The notes under the pieces were generated by a model. That model did not search any database, was not told the DNA's origin, and saw only the letters and a program-made list of their open reading frames with translations. From Monodelphis domestica (taxonomy: Eukaryota > Chordata > Mammalia > Didelphimorphia > Didelphidae), in the NCBI RefSeq assembly GCF_027887165.1, contig NC_077229.1:208533753-208597752 (forward strand): DNA of 64,000 bases. Direction: 5' to 3'. The position numbers were made by a program, and so were the translations under genes. Below are positions 46,421 to 57,570 of the stretch, in pieces (the stretch's first letter is position 1; every line of letters begins with the position of its first letter).

Positions 46421-47425
46421 AGTGCTGGATGTAGAGTAAGGAGATCTCAGTTCATTCCCACCAGAGATACTAATAGTTCTCTTATGAGCAAGTCGCAACC
46501 TCTTAAAAGCCTTTGTTTTCTTATCTACAATAAGAGGATAAATAACTAAGCTGAGTCTTTGCAGGCTCTAAAATAGGCTATTCAAGCAAACTTAAGATGA
46601 TCATTTTCAGAAATCTATAAGCAGATTGTTATATGATATCTAAGAAATGAAAAACCATTATCAAACTGGAGGAAGCAGGGAAAGCTTCTTGGAGGAGGTG
46701 GAATTTGTGTTAGGGTTTCAATGGTTGAGGCAAAACATTCTACCATAAGAATTATTGTAAGTATAAAGGCACAAAGGTACAGGATATGTGTGAAGTTTAG
46801 TGAGTAATTAGCTGGAGTATGGAGTACATGGGACAGTAAGGTGGCACAGTGAATAGAGTTCTGTGCCAGGAAGCCAGGAAGAATATCTTCATTTTGTGAT
46901 TTCAATTTTGGCATTAAACATTTAATAGCTATATGACCCTGGGCAAGTCATTTAATCCTTATCTGTAATTTAATCCTTATCTGTAAAATACCAAGAAAAC
47001 CGCAACAGTGTCACAATGCATGAGACACAACTAAAAAACAACTAACATCAACAGAGTACATAGGAGTGAGTACTGTGAGATTGTTGAGGCATAGATTTAG
47101 TACCAGAAGGGATCCCAGTGATCATTTAATCCAACTCTCTAATTTTATAAGAAATTGATGCTCACTTGCCAATGGTCACAGTGCTGATAAATGACAGTGC
47201 AGTGATTTGAATGTAGACATTCTAAGTCCAAATCTAGTACTGTCTCAACTACATTATGCTATGTAGATGAGATGCTACCTGAACAAATGAATTAAAAAGT
47301 ATCTATTAAGCACTTGCTATTTGCAAAGCACTGTTTTAAATACTGAAGATTGAAATAGAAAAGACAGTTCTTGTTTGCCAAGAGCTCATACCTCAGTAGG
47401 GGGAAATAACATGTAAAGGAGGTTT
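46420..47425. repeat. Cluster of old SINE and L2 relics
   Basis: In order: MIR-like plus strand (46420-46580), inverted L2 (46655-46825), MAR1-like plus strand (46830-47045, with an 18-bp internal tandem word 'atttaatccttatctgta'), THER1/MIR-like plus strand (47090-47270), and an inverted L2 3' tip (47280-47425). The stretch 47426-47990 shows no named feature. Confidence 0.6.
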
Positions 47426-48029
47426 TAGCCATATCCTATGGAAAGACTCACAGTAATTAGGATACAGCAGCACTACAGATGGCAATGCATCTTTTAAAAT
47501 ACTATCTTCACTAAAAAACAAACAAACCATAATTTCTGATGTTGAGCCATTTGACAGTGTCAAGGACTTTTCCTGGAGGGGCTACAGCACTTGCAGAGGT
47601 AGTTGCTAAGTACCTCTCCTCAAGGACTGATTTCCTAGTGCAATACATACTTAGTGATATGTACTGCAAGCAGAGCCAGTGATCTGGAAGAAGCTGGATA
47701 TTTTCTGGAGTTCTTGGGTTTACTTACTCATTGGTTGCAAAATTGGTTAGCACAAAACACTTTGCAAACTTTAGAGTACTATATAAATGCCATAGTACAG
47801 TTTGCTACTGTATTCATAAGTATGCTAATATTTTCAGAGTGTTCCTGTCAAACTGGGTTTGTGACTGGATTCTGAAAAATTAGTGCCCTCAGACAACTTT
47901 CTATGATTACAAGTTTCAGAGTCGGTACTGACCTGTAATGGTAGAGGAAATTGCTTCACCAGGACTTCCCAATACTGTGGAAATTACATTTCCTACTGTG
48001 ACTGTGAAAATGTGGGTTTCAAGACTGTG

Positions 48030-48147
48030 AATTGCCAAAACTGTAAAGATAATTTTTAGTGTCTTGATTTAAATAAAAAATAAGTGGTTGCCTTGGGAAA
48101 AATTCCCAAATATGAAATACCCAAATCAGCTGGGTTTTGTGGAGAAT
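48030..48147 (-). mobile_element. LTR fragment cut by an L1
   Basis: It is nearly word for word the R-U5 end of the LTR at 38.8 kb ('ccaaaactgtaaagataatt', 'ttcccaaatatgaaatac', 'caaatcagctgggttttgtg'). It stops abruptly where the minus-strand L1 begins. It does not visibly resume beyond the L1 pair. Confidence 0.75.
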
Positions 48148-48149
48148 TT

Positions 48150-49338
48150 TTTAAAAACATTATTTTATTTGGTCATTTCCGAGCATTATTCATTGGATAC
48201 AAAGATCATTTTCTTCCCCCCACGCTCCCACGTATCCCATAGCCCACACACGATTCCACTGGGTATCACAAGTGTTCTTGATTTGAACCCATTTCCATGG
48301 TGTTGGTGTTTGCACCAGAGAGTTCATTTAGAGTCCCTCCTCAGTCATATCCCCTCAACCCCTGTAGTCTAGCAGTTTGCTTTCCTCGGTGTTTTTACTT
48401 CCAGTTTGTCCTCTGCTTGTGGATAGTGTTTTTTCTCCTAGATCCCTGCAGATTGTTCAGGGACATTGCATTGACACTAATGGAGAAGTCCATTTCGTTC
48501 GATTGTACCACAGTGTGTCAGTCTCTGTGTACAATGTTTTCCTGGTTCTGCTCCTTTCGCTCTGCATCACTTCCTGGAGGTTGTTCCAGTCTCCATGGAA
48601 TTCCTCCACTTTATTATTCCTTTGAGCACAATAGTATTCCATCACCAACATATACCACAATTTGTTCAGTCATTCCCCAATTGAAGGGCATCCCTTCATT
48701 TTCCAATTTTTGGCCACCACAAAGAGCACAGCTATGAATATTCTTGTACAAATCTTTTTCCTTATTATCTCTTTGGGGTACAAACCCAGCAGTGCTATGG
48801 CTGGATCAAAGGGCAGGCAGTTTTTTGTCACCCTTTGGGCATAGTTCCAAATTGCTCTCCAGAATGGTTGGATCAGTTCACAACCCCACCAGCAGTAAAT
48901 TAGTGTCCCTACTTTGCCACATCCCCTCCAGCATTCATTACTTTCCATAGCTGTCATGTTAGGTGTGAGGTGATACCTCAGAGTTGTTTTAATTTGCACC
49001 TCTCTGATTATGAGAGATTGAGAACACTTTCTCATGTGCTTATTAATAGTTTTGATTTCTTTATCTGAAAACTGCCTATTCATGTCCCTTGCCTATTTAT
49101 CAATTTTTGGAGAATGGCTTGATTTTTTGTACAATTGATTTAGCTCTTTGTAAATTTGAGTAATTAAACCTTTCTCTGAGGTTTGTATGAGGATTGTTTC
49201 CCAATTTGTTGCTTTCCTTCTGATTTTGGTTACATTGGTTTTGTTTGTAAAAAAGCTTTTTAATTTGATGTAGTCCAAATTATTTATTTTGTATTTTGTG
49301 ACTCTTTCTAAGTCTTGCTTGGTTTTAAAATATTTCCC
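48150..49338 (-). mobile_element. L1, 5'-truncated, ORF2 C-terminus and 3' UTR
   Basis: LINE-1 ORF2 encodes an endonuclease/reverse transcriptase that copies L1 RNA at a nicked target. Only its C-terminal region remains: 49338-48457 on the minus strand ([60 protein letters not shown]), with a few frame breaks. The 3' UTR follows down to a short A-tail at about 48152. The 5' end abuts the 5' end of the plus-strand L1 at 49339. Identity to the 51.6-52.76 kb copy looks very high, so the copy is fairly young. Confidence 0.93.
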
Positions 49339-52300
49339 TGGGGCGGAGTCAAGATGGCTGCTTAACAAGCCGCAAAAGTTCAGACCTGGGAAGACCCTTC
49401 CTTACCAATTACAGACTGAATGCTCCTAGGACACCAAAATTCAAGCTGAGCAACAGGACAGAGGCGGGGAACCCTCATTCTGGACTCAAATCAAAAGGTA
49501 CGCCCCCCAAAAGCTGGAACCTGAGAATTCTCGGGTCTAAGGGGAAGGCAGAGGGAGGGTCCCAGGACCCCTCCCCTCCAACCCAGAGGGCTGAGCCCCC
49601 AGCAGCAGCGGGAACCTCTGAGCGGGCAAAGGTGCTGGTTTGGAGGGTCTACCTTGTGATCAGCGGGGTGCCGGGCACCGAGCATCCAGCATGGACAGCG
49701 GGGAGGAAGCCAGGGAGAAACCGGGGCCATGGCTGGGCCCCTATATCAGGCTCCAGTCTCACCATTGCCTTGGAGCACATCCAGACCAACCCAGTCGAAC
49801 CTAATCCCATCAGGACTCCTCAGAACTCAGGGAGGCTGGCAAAGGCACTGGGGAACCTTGCAGATAGTAGAGAAGCAGCTGGAGAGAACTGGAGAGAGCC
49901 TGGGCAGCCCAGTCTTCCAGGAGTCTTCCGTCTCAGAGAACATACAGCCCAACCCAGTTGAACTTAATCGATCAAAAGCCTCCAGAGGACAGGGAAGCTA
50001 ACATTCCTCCCCTAGAGACTGTACCAAGAGATCTGACAAAGCTCCAAGAGGGGAGACTGACAGCCCCAAAACCAAAAAAAAAATGAGAGGAGAAAGAGCA
50101 CAGACAAATACAGGGAGCAAAGAAGGGGTAAACCCGAGCAAACAACAGAAAAAGAAGAAAGAAATCACAATAGACACTTTCTGCACAGGTAATGAGCAAA
50201 GAGCGAATGAAGCAGAGGGGGAGGGATCAGCAAAGGAAAAATCAGAAATCCCAGTGAATTGGATACAGGCTTTGGAAGAACTCAAAATGCAATTCAAAAC
50301 ACAATTAAGAGAGGCTGAAGACAATTGGGAAAAGAACTTAAAAATTAAGATAAGTCTTCTGGAAACAGAGGCACTTGAACTAAAATGAGAAAATAGTGTC
50401 TTGAAAGCCAAAATCAACCAGCTGGAAAATGAGGCAAAGGAGATGAAAGATGAGGCAAAGCAGATGAAAGATGAGGTGAAGAAGATGAAAGATGACCTCC
50501 AAAAAAATCAGACCAAAAGGAAAAGGATGACCAAAAAACTAAGGATGAAATCCAGTCTTTAAGAACCAGAATACAACAACTAGAATCAAGTGATCTCACA
50601 AGGCAGCAGGAAACTATAAAACAAAACCAAAAGAATGAAAAAATTGAGGAAAATATGAAGAAGAAAAAGAAATTGAAGGTATTAAAATCGGCTATGAGGA
50701 GACCAAGCTGTCACACTCTTTGCAGATGACATGATGGTTTACTTAAGGAATCCGAGAGAATCAACCAAAAAGTTACTCAAAATAATCAACAACTTTAGCA
50801 AAGTTGCAAGATACAAAATAAACCTGCACAACTCATCAGCATTTCTATATATCTCTAACCCATTTCAGCAGCAAGAATTAGAAAGAGAAATACCATTTAA
50901 AATCACCCTAGACAATATAAAATACTTAGGAATCTATCTGCTGAGACAAACACAGGAACTATATTACCAACTACAAAACACTTTCCACACAGTTAAAACT
51001 AGATCTAAACAATTGGAAAAACATTGATTGCTCATGGGTAGGAAGAGCTAACATAATAAAAATGACAATCTTACCCAAATTAATTTACTCATTTAGTGCA
51101 GTTACCCATTGAACTACCAAAAAGCTTCTTTACTGAATTAGAAAAAACCATAAATAAGTTCATTTGGAAGAACAAAAAATCAAGGATATCCAGAGAAATC
51201 ATGAAAAAAATGCAAAGGAAGGAGGACTTGCAGTCCCCGATCTCAAACTATACTATAAAGCAGTGGTTATCAAAATAATTTGGTACTGGCTAAGAGACAG
51301 AAAGGAGGATCAGTGGAATAGACTTGGCGTAAATGATCTCAGCAAGACAGTTTATGACAAACCCAAAGACCTCAGCTTTTTGGACAAAAATCCATTATTT
51401 GATAAAAATGCTGGGAAAATTGGAAGACAGTGTGGGAGAGATTAGGTTTGGATCAACACCTCACACCCTACACCAAGATAAATTCAGAATGGGTGAATGA
51501 CTTGAACATAAAGAAGGAAACCATAAGAAAATTAGGTGAACACAGAATAGTATACTTTTCAGATCTTTGGGAAGGGAAAGATTTTAAAACCAAGCAAGAC
51601 TTAGAAAGTCACAAAATGTAAAATAAATAATTTTGACTACATCAAATTAAAAATTTTTTGTAAAGACAAAACCAATGTAAATAAAATCAGAAGGGAAGCA
51701 ACAAAGTGGGAAACAATCTTCATAAAAACCTCTGGCAAAGGTTTAATTACTCAAATTTACAAAGAGCTAAATCAATTGTACAAAAAATCAAGCCATTCTC
51801 CAATTGATAAATGGGCAAGGGACATGAACAGGAATTTTTCAGATAAAGAAATCAAAACTATTAATAAGCACATGAAAAAATGTTCTACATCTCTTATAAT
51901 CAGAGAGATGCAAATCAAAACAACTCTGAGGTATCATCTCACACCTATCAGATTGGCTAACATGACAGCTATGGAAAGTAATGAATGCTGGAGGGGATGT
52001 GGCAAAGTAGGGACACTAATTCATTGCTGGTGGAGTTGTGAATTGATCCAACCATTCTGGAGGGCAATTTGGAACTATGCCCAAAGGGCGATAAAAAACT
52101 GTCTGCCCTTTGATCCAGCCATAGCCCTACTGGGCTTGTACCCCAAAGAGATAATAAGGAAAAAGACTTGTACAAGAATATTCATAGCTGCACTCTTTGT
52201 GGTGGCCAAAAATTGGAAAATGAAGGGATGCCCTTCAATTGGAGAATGGCTGAACAAATTGTGGTATATGTTGGTGATGGAATACTATTGTGCTCAGAGG

Positions 52301-52772
52301 AATAATAAAGTGGAGGAATTCCATGGAGACTGGAACAACCTCCAGGAAGTGATGCAGAGTGAAAGGAGCAAAACCAGAAAAACATTGTACACAGAGACTG
52401 ATACACTGTGGTACAATCGAAAGTAATGGACTTCTCCATTGGTGTCAATGCAATGTCCCTGAACAATCTGCAGGGATCTAAAATACACTATCCACAAGCA
52501 GAGGATAAACTGTGGGAGTAAAAACACTGATGAAAACAACTGCTTGGCTGCAGGGGTGGAGGGGATATTACTGAGGAGAGACTCTAAATGAACACTCTAA
52601 TACAGACACCAACAACATGCAAATGGGTTTGAATCAAGAACACATGTGAAATTGAGCTTTGGCTATGGGAGAGGTGGTGGGAGGGCGGGGGAGGGAAGAA
52701 AAGAAAATGATCTTTGTTTCCAATGAATAATGTTTGGAAATGACCAAATAAAACAATGTTAAATAAAAAAAA
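49339..52772 (+). mobile_element. L1 with an intact 5' end but a large internal deletion
   Basis: It begins with the L1 start motif 'ggggcggagtcaagatggct' and a 5' UTR of about 0.7 kb. ORF1 starts near 50083 (RGERAQTNTGSKEG) and runs into its coiled coil, where MKDEAKQMKDEVKKMKDDLQ forms heptads. At about 50668 the sequence jumps to the late reverse-transcriptase region of ORF2 (EIEGIKIGYEE, then DDMMVYL just after the FADD site). The rest of ORF1, the endonuclease and most of the RT are missing. The ORF2 remainder (to 52426) contains several stops and frameshifts. The 3' UTR and A-rich end follow. It cannot encode a working enzyme. Confidence 0.92.
50431..50500 (+). repeat. 21-bp tandem repeats in L1 ORF1 coiled coil
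   Basis: Three successive 21-bp units built on 'gatgaaagatgaggc' encode MKDEAKQ, MKDEVKK and MKDDLQK. Each unit is one heptad, so copy-number change would lengthen the ORF1p coiled coil in register. Confidence 0.8.
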
Positions 52773-52789
52773 TAAAGTTAAAGAATTTC

Positions 52790-53270
52790 AGACTCCAGTG
52801 GTTTATAAAAATTTCTGTATTCTATTGCATTTTTTGTTATGGTTTAACTTTGTGATTTTAAGTTCATATATTACTGGATTCAATATTATTCTGCTTGAAC
52901 TGAAGGTTGATTGACTTTATTTTGAATGTACTGAGTTTTGAAATTCTGTTGTTTTTCCCCTATAACTGTGTTGAAAAAATTTTAGTGATTAAGCCCATAT
53001 ATGAAAAAACAGCTTTTTTTCTATTTTGCCAAGGATAGATGGACTTCAGAACTGGTTATAATTTTATTAACAACCTTGGAAAAAATTAATGTGCTAAATA
53101 CCTCAAATGATTTTATTTTAAGGGTTTTTTAAATATGATTTTTGGAACTTTTTAAAAACAATCTCTGGTTATTTTTGCCTGCCCCTACCACGAGGTAAGG
53201 CCTGAAATGCCTTAGAATATAGCCACTAGTCTTTAAAGTTCCTTAGGTGTGTTTATCCATTTAAATGTCT
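52790..53270. other. Unannotated AT-rich stretch
   Basis: I recognise no gene or repeat here. It does not continue the LTR interrupted at 48147. Confidence 0.55.
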
Positions 53271-53271
53271 A

Positions 53272-53430
53272 TTGTCCGAAGGCAGAGTAGTAAGAGCTAG
53301 GCAATGGGGGTTAAGGGGTCTGTCCAGGGCCCCATAGCTGGGAAATATCTGAGGCCAGATTTTTACCCAGGACAGAATGTCTTCAGGTCTGGCTCCCAGT
53401 TCGTTGAGCCACCAATTTGACTCCCCAAAG
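53272..53430 (-). repeat. Marsupial tRNA-derived SINE, partial
   Basis: Inverted body ('gcaatgggggttaaggggtc' to 'cgttgagccaccaatttgac') without the 3' tail. Confidence 0.8.
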
Positions 53431-54020
53431 TTGAATCTTTGGGCTGAATCTTTCTTCTGGCATGCAGGTGAAATCAACGAAATTACCAGAACAGTCAAAA
53501 GGGATTCTTTTAAACAGCCCATTGCTATTAAGTTTCTGTTTGAAAAATCTGTTTCTTCTCCTATCCCTTTTCTCTCTCCCTGCTCTGATACCCCTGTGGC
53601 CAATACCCCCATCGATGTGGAGGCTTATCCTAAAGGAAAATTACCTGGTCTCCTTTACCTCTCTCCCCTCCACCCACGTGGCCAATACTGTTACCAGCTG
53701 GTAGCAATGAGTCCTCAGCAATCTACTCCAAGGATCTGGGTGATGAGGCGGCTGGTGTCATGCTCCTGGGTCTGGGGCTGGGGTGATGAGCCATTTGGGT
53801 CAGAGGCCAGATGGGCGAGAGACAGACCTCCGGGGTGGGTCGGGCTGGGAGCCGGAGCGCAGCTCGGGCACCAGGTGAGAGGCCAGGAGCAGAAGCAGGA
53901 GCCAGAGAGGGCCCCAGGCAGGAGCTGATCAAGATGGTTTTCTAAAGAGCATCTCGCAGAACCGAGGCTTTAAAAAAAATCATTATCTAGGCTAAAAAAT
54001 TTGAGAAGTTCTCATCCAAT
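53431..54020 (+). other. Unclassified GC-richer stretch with an open frame
   Basis: A plus-strand frame is open from 53377 to 53928. Its first 20 or so codons are SINE. The remainder (residues from about FDSPKLNLWAES on) is Pro/Ser-rich, then Arg/Gly/Glu-rich. I recognise no domain. It could be decayed ERV sequence from the neighbouring fossils or chance in GC-rich DNA. Confidence 0.3.
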
Positions 54021-54024
54021 CTAG

Positions 54025-54399
54025 TGGTCACCAAAACTGTAAAGATTAAAATTAGGGAATATGTCGGTAGACTGAGGCAGGTAGAAATTAGTTTCTCTCT
54101 GCAAGGAGTATTATATTTTTTAGAGGTTTATTAAGGATTAAGGATTAAGGAATATACAAGTAAGAAACATGTGCCTAGGCCAGAGGCCTAGACAAAATAA
54201 CCTCACATCACTGAAGAGACGTGTCTGCTCCAAAACAGAAGTCCAAAAGAGAGAGCCCCCAAAAACCTTTGCCACCAGCTTAAATCCTTCCTTGATCTCG
54301 GCCTACCTCAGAATTCCCGTGAGATTGCAAAGCATTTTGGGGAAGTGGAGCAAAGGCTTGTGGGGATTGTAGTCCTGTAATCGAGTCTATTTTTTTACA
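54025..54399 (-). mobile_element. Solo LTR, about 375 bp
   Basis: On the minus strand it starts TGTAAAAAAATAG and ends GTGACCA, so TG...CA borders are visible. Inside lie 'ccttaataaacctc' (poly(A) region) and, at the end, 'atctttacagttttgg', shared with the LTRs at 38.8 and 48.03 kb. I found no clear flanking duplication. It faces opposite to the integrase fossil next to it, so the two are not one provirus. Confidence 0.65.
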
Positions 54400-56640
54400 A
54401 TAGGATACTAGCAAAAGTCATAGTAGATCAACTAACCAGATGGCCAGAAGCATTTCCTAGGACCCGAGCCACAGCAGATTTTGTTGCAAAGATACTTTTA
54501 AAGGAAATTATTCCTCATTTTGGCCTGCCAGCACGTATTGACTTCGATAGAGGGAGTCGTTTTACCGATTCTGTCTTAAACCAAATATATTCTTGCTTGG
54601 GGATAACTCCCAAATTCCATGTTCCATATCACCCCCAGAGCTCAGGCCAAGTGGAGAGGATGAATAAAGAACTTAAGACTATGATTGGCAAATTATGCAC
54701 TGAGACCCATTTAAAATGGCCTGAAATTCTCCCTCTGGTCCTATTTTCTCTTAGAAGCAGGCCTAGAGGAGACTTACATATTTCACCATTTGAGATGCTT
54801 TTTGGACATCCCGCCTATACAGGCTAAGCCTTTCTCCCTGGCTTATACATCACTATTAGGGGGAGATATTACTATTGCTTCCTATATACAGGAGTTACAG
54901 CACAAACTACGTGAACTTCATGAATCCGGAGCTGCAGTACAAGCTGGACCATTAGACTTTTCTCTGCATGATCTGAACCCAGGAGATAAAGTTTATATCA
55001 AGAATTTCAAGTGAACTGGAGCAACTCAACCTTCATGGGAAGGACCATTCCAAATATTATTAACTACTCCAACATCTATAAAGATTGGAGAAAGAGACTC
55101 TTGGATTCACTGCTCACATGTGAAGAAAGCATCTTCTGCTGAGACTGATTGACTCTATCCTATCATATGAATTGTGACTATATCTTATCATATGAATTGG
55201 AGATAATAATCCATAGACAAATGGATGCTGTTTTTTCAAGAACACATTGAATTACTGATTTTTTTCTTATTTTTCTTATTTCTTTTATTTTTCGATCAGA
55301 ATATTTGATTTTTTCTCATTTTTTGTACTGAAGGTACACATAATTAATATTAATATTATTTTTATCCTGCAGTAATACAAGTTAATATATATACTCTTGC
55401 TATCATATCAATATATGCCTAAAAGCTTTAAACTATGGGAACCTGCCATTTATTGATAAAATATTATAGGACTGTGATTAATGTTTGTGTCTGATTCCAG
55501 GAAAAGGGATAAAAACAAGGAGCACAGACTAAACCTGAATAGTGCCAATAGAGCACACAAGAAATATTAAAGTGAGACTCAAGGTTGCGACGCTTAACTT
55601 ATGTTTAAGTCGTAGGACTTCCTTGTATCTACACTCTTTATGATGTACTCAAACAAGTACAAAGCTTGACTATCATGCTGGCTCCCTATATCCCTGAGAA
55701 TGACAAAAAAAATCAGACGAGGGAATGACATTTCCCCATCAGAATAGAATTCTAATTCTTTTCTTCTTATATTATGGCAACTTCCTGTAGTCTTGGCTAC
55801 AAATGGCTAAGTGAAATATTACTGCATTCTGTCCTACATACTTGTGGGATAGAAATTACTTTAAACTGGACCTATACAAGGCGTATTTTGAATTTTTCTT
55901 ATGTTTTTGATTATTTTTCTATTCTTTTGATAATTGGCACATACACCCCCATAACTGAACATTGCATTCTGAGCTAAACTTGATATTTTTTTAATACTTA
56001 CTTCAGGGGGGATTGTATTTTAATTTAAATTGTAAGAGTTTTTGAATTTTTTTGTTTAAGATTGTATTTTTATAAAAATCCAAGAATTTTGAATTTTGTT
56101 TAAGATTGTACTTTTGTAAAAATTCAAGATTTGATTGTGTTCGAGAAAAGATCTTCAAGAAATAAGCTTGAAACTTTTATATCCAGAGAATGAACTGTTG
56201 CAGAAAGATGCCAAAAACCTACACTTCATCAAGAAGATCAAGAATGAACTTTGGATATGATTGATTGGACTGAACTTTTGATTGAACATTTATTGTAATT
56301 GTACACATTTATGCCAAAAGAGATGGCCCCTAATTTGGTACAGGTGGGGATAGGGGAGATAAGTGGGCACTGGGTCGTTAAAAGGAGGGTATGAGTGGTG
56401 GAATGTTAAGGGAGGGTAGAGAGGTAGATTGGGGGGAAAGGGGATGGGAGGAGTAGGGGATGAGTGAGGTCTTACTGGAAGAAGAGTTGAGGGGTTCAAG
56501 TCCTGGTTTGGGTCAGTTTGAGGTGAAAGCTTCTCATAGGCCAGGTGAGATAATAGAGTGTGTTTCTTGCTAGATTTCACTGAAGGAGTTAAGCTAGAAT
56601 GATTTGCTTCCAAAAAAAAAAAAACGGTTTCCTCACTGGA
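54400..56640 (+). mobile_element. Gamma/class I-like ERV fossil: integrase, then 3' end
   Basis: The range 54400-55150 carries an integrase core of gammaretrovirus-like type (recognisable words: HPQSSGQVERMN, DLNPGDKVY). The range 55150-56000 is AT-rich and not clearly coding. The range 56130-56460 resembles the 3' non-coding end seen at 1-280 and includes a G/A-rich polypurine-like tract near 56430-56460. The element is broken, lacks gag, protease and most of pol, and no paired LTRs are evident. The age is old, judging by several breaks in the short coding part. Confidence 0.8.
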
Positions 56641-57130
56641 GTGAATGGTCGATTTATCAACATGATATGCTCACAAGAACCAGTATTTATAATCTTTGGA
56701 ATCTTTGTTTTTAATGGCTAACTTCAAGTATTTTAAGATCTTAAAGTCAAAAGAGCTATATTTTGGCCAGGTAAAAGATATGTCCATCCATGCCTTACAA
56801 AGCTTTCTAATTTATTTCTTTGTCATCCAGTTCTCTTTAGGTAAATTTGGATCATTCCAGCAATTTAAAAGTCTATACAGGGCTGAATCAGGAGGAATAT
56901 TTCCTGATTTCTCTTGATTTGTTGCAGTATTTCCCATATTGTCTAATCTGTATGTCTTAATCTGCCTATTTAAGATAATCTGAGTGTTGCTAAATGGTCA
57001 GCTTAAACAATGAAAAGTTCCTAAAACATTAAAAAAAATAGAGGCACAAAGTTCTTCAATGGCATTGTGGAAAGCAATTAGAGGAGTTTTAAAACAAAAA
57101 GCTTATGTAAAGAAACAGTAATTGTTGCAC
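56641..57130. other. Unannotated stretch
   Basis: No named feature seen. Confidence 0.5.
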
Positions 57131-57570
57131 AGCAATAGTACCAATAATGAATGTGTATTTAGTGTAATAATTATTGTTATTAATAATTAACAATAGGCAT
57201 CTATTATAATTATTGATGGTGTTATTGATAATAATATGCATTTATTATAGTTGTTATTGTTATTACTGATCAATAACAATAAAAATAATAAACAAGTATC
57301 AATCAGCAATAATAATTATTAGTAATTAATAATAGGAGGTCATGACTAATAATAGTTATTGAAAATTAATAATTATTGTCATTGATAGTATTATGAGTAC
57401 TATTGTGTTCTAAAATTATTCCTTAATATTGCATGTAATAAATTCAATTTAATGTTGGCTTTGTTCAATTTTAGAAATTTGGTTTTCAGTTAAATTCAAT
57501 ATTATTAATATTTAACTATTAATTATCCTTTTATTTAAATGGATTTAATTTAATATCATTATTTTAGATC
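57130..57570. repeat. AT-rich low-complexity (TAA/ATT-rich) tract
   Basis: It is made almost wholly of 'attattgttattaataatt'-like words on both strands, a decayed trinucleotide array. It is a candidate for local melting or hairpins. Confidence 0.8.

Noticed and set aside
48150-52772. A single L1 inverted by twin priming.
   Set aside because: Both arms carry a complete 3' UTR and tail. Twin priming of one RNA leaves only one 3' end.
54025-56640. The LTR at 54.03-54.4 kb as the 5' LTR of the integrase fossil beside it.
   Set aside because: The LTR reads on the minus strand and the integrase on the plus strand.
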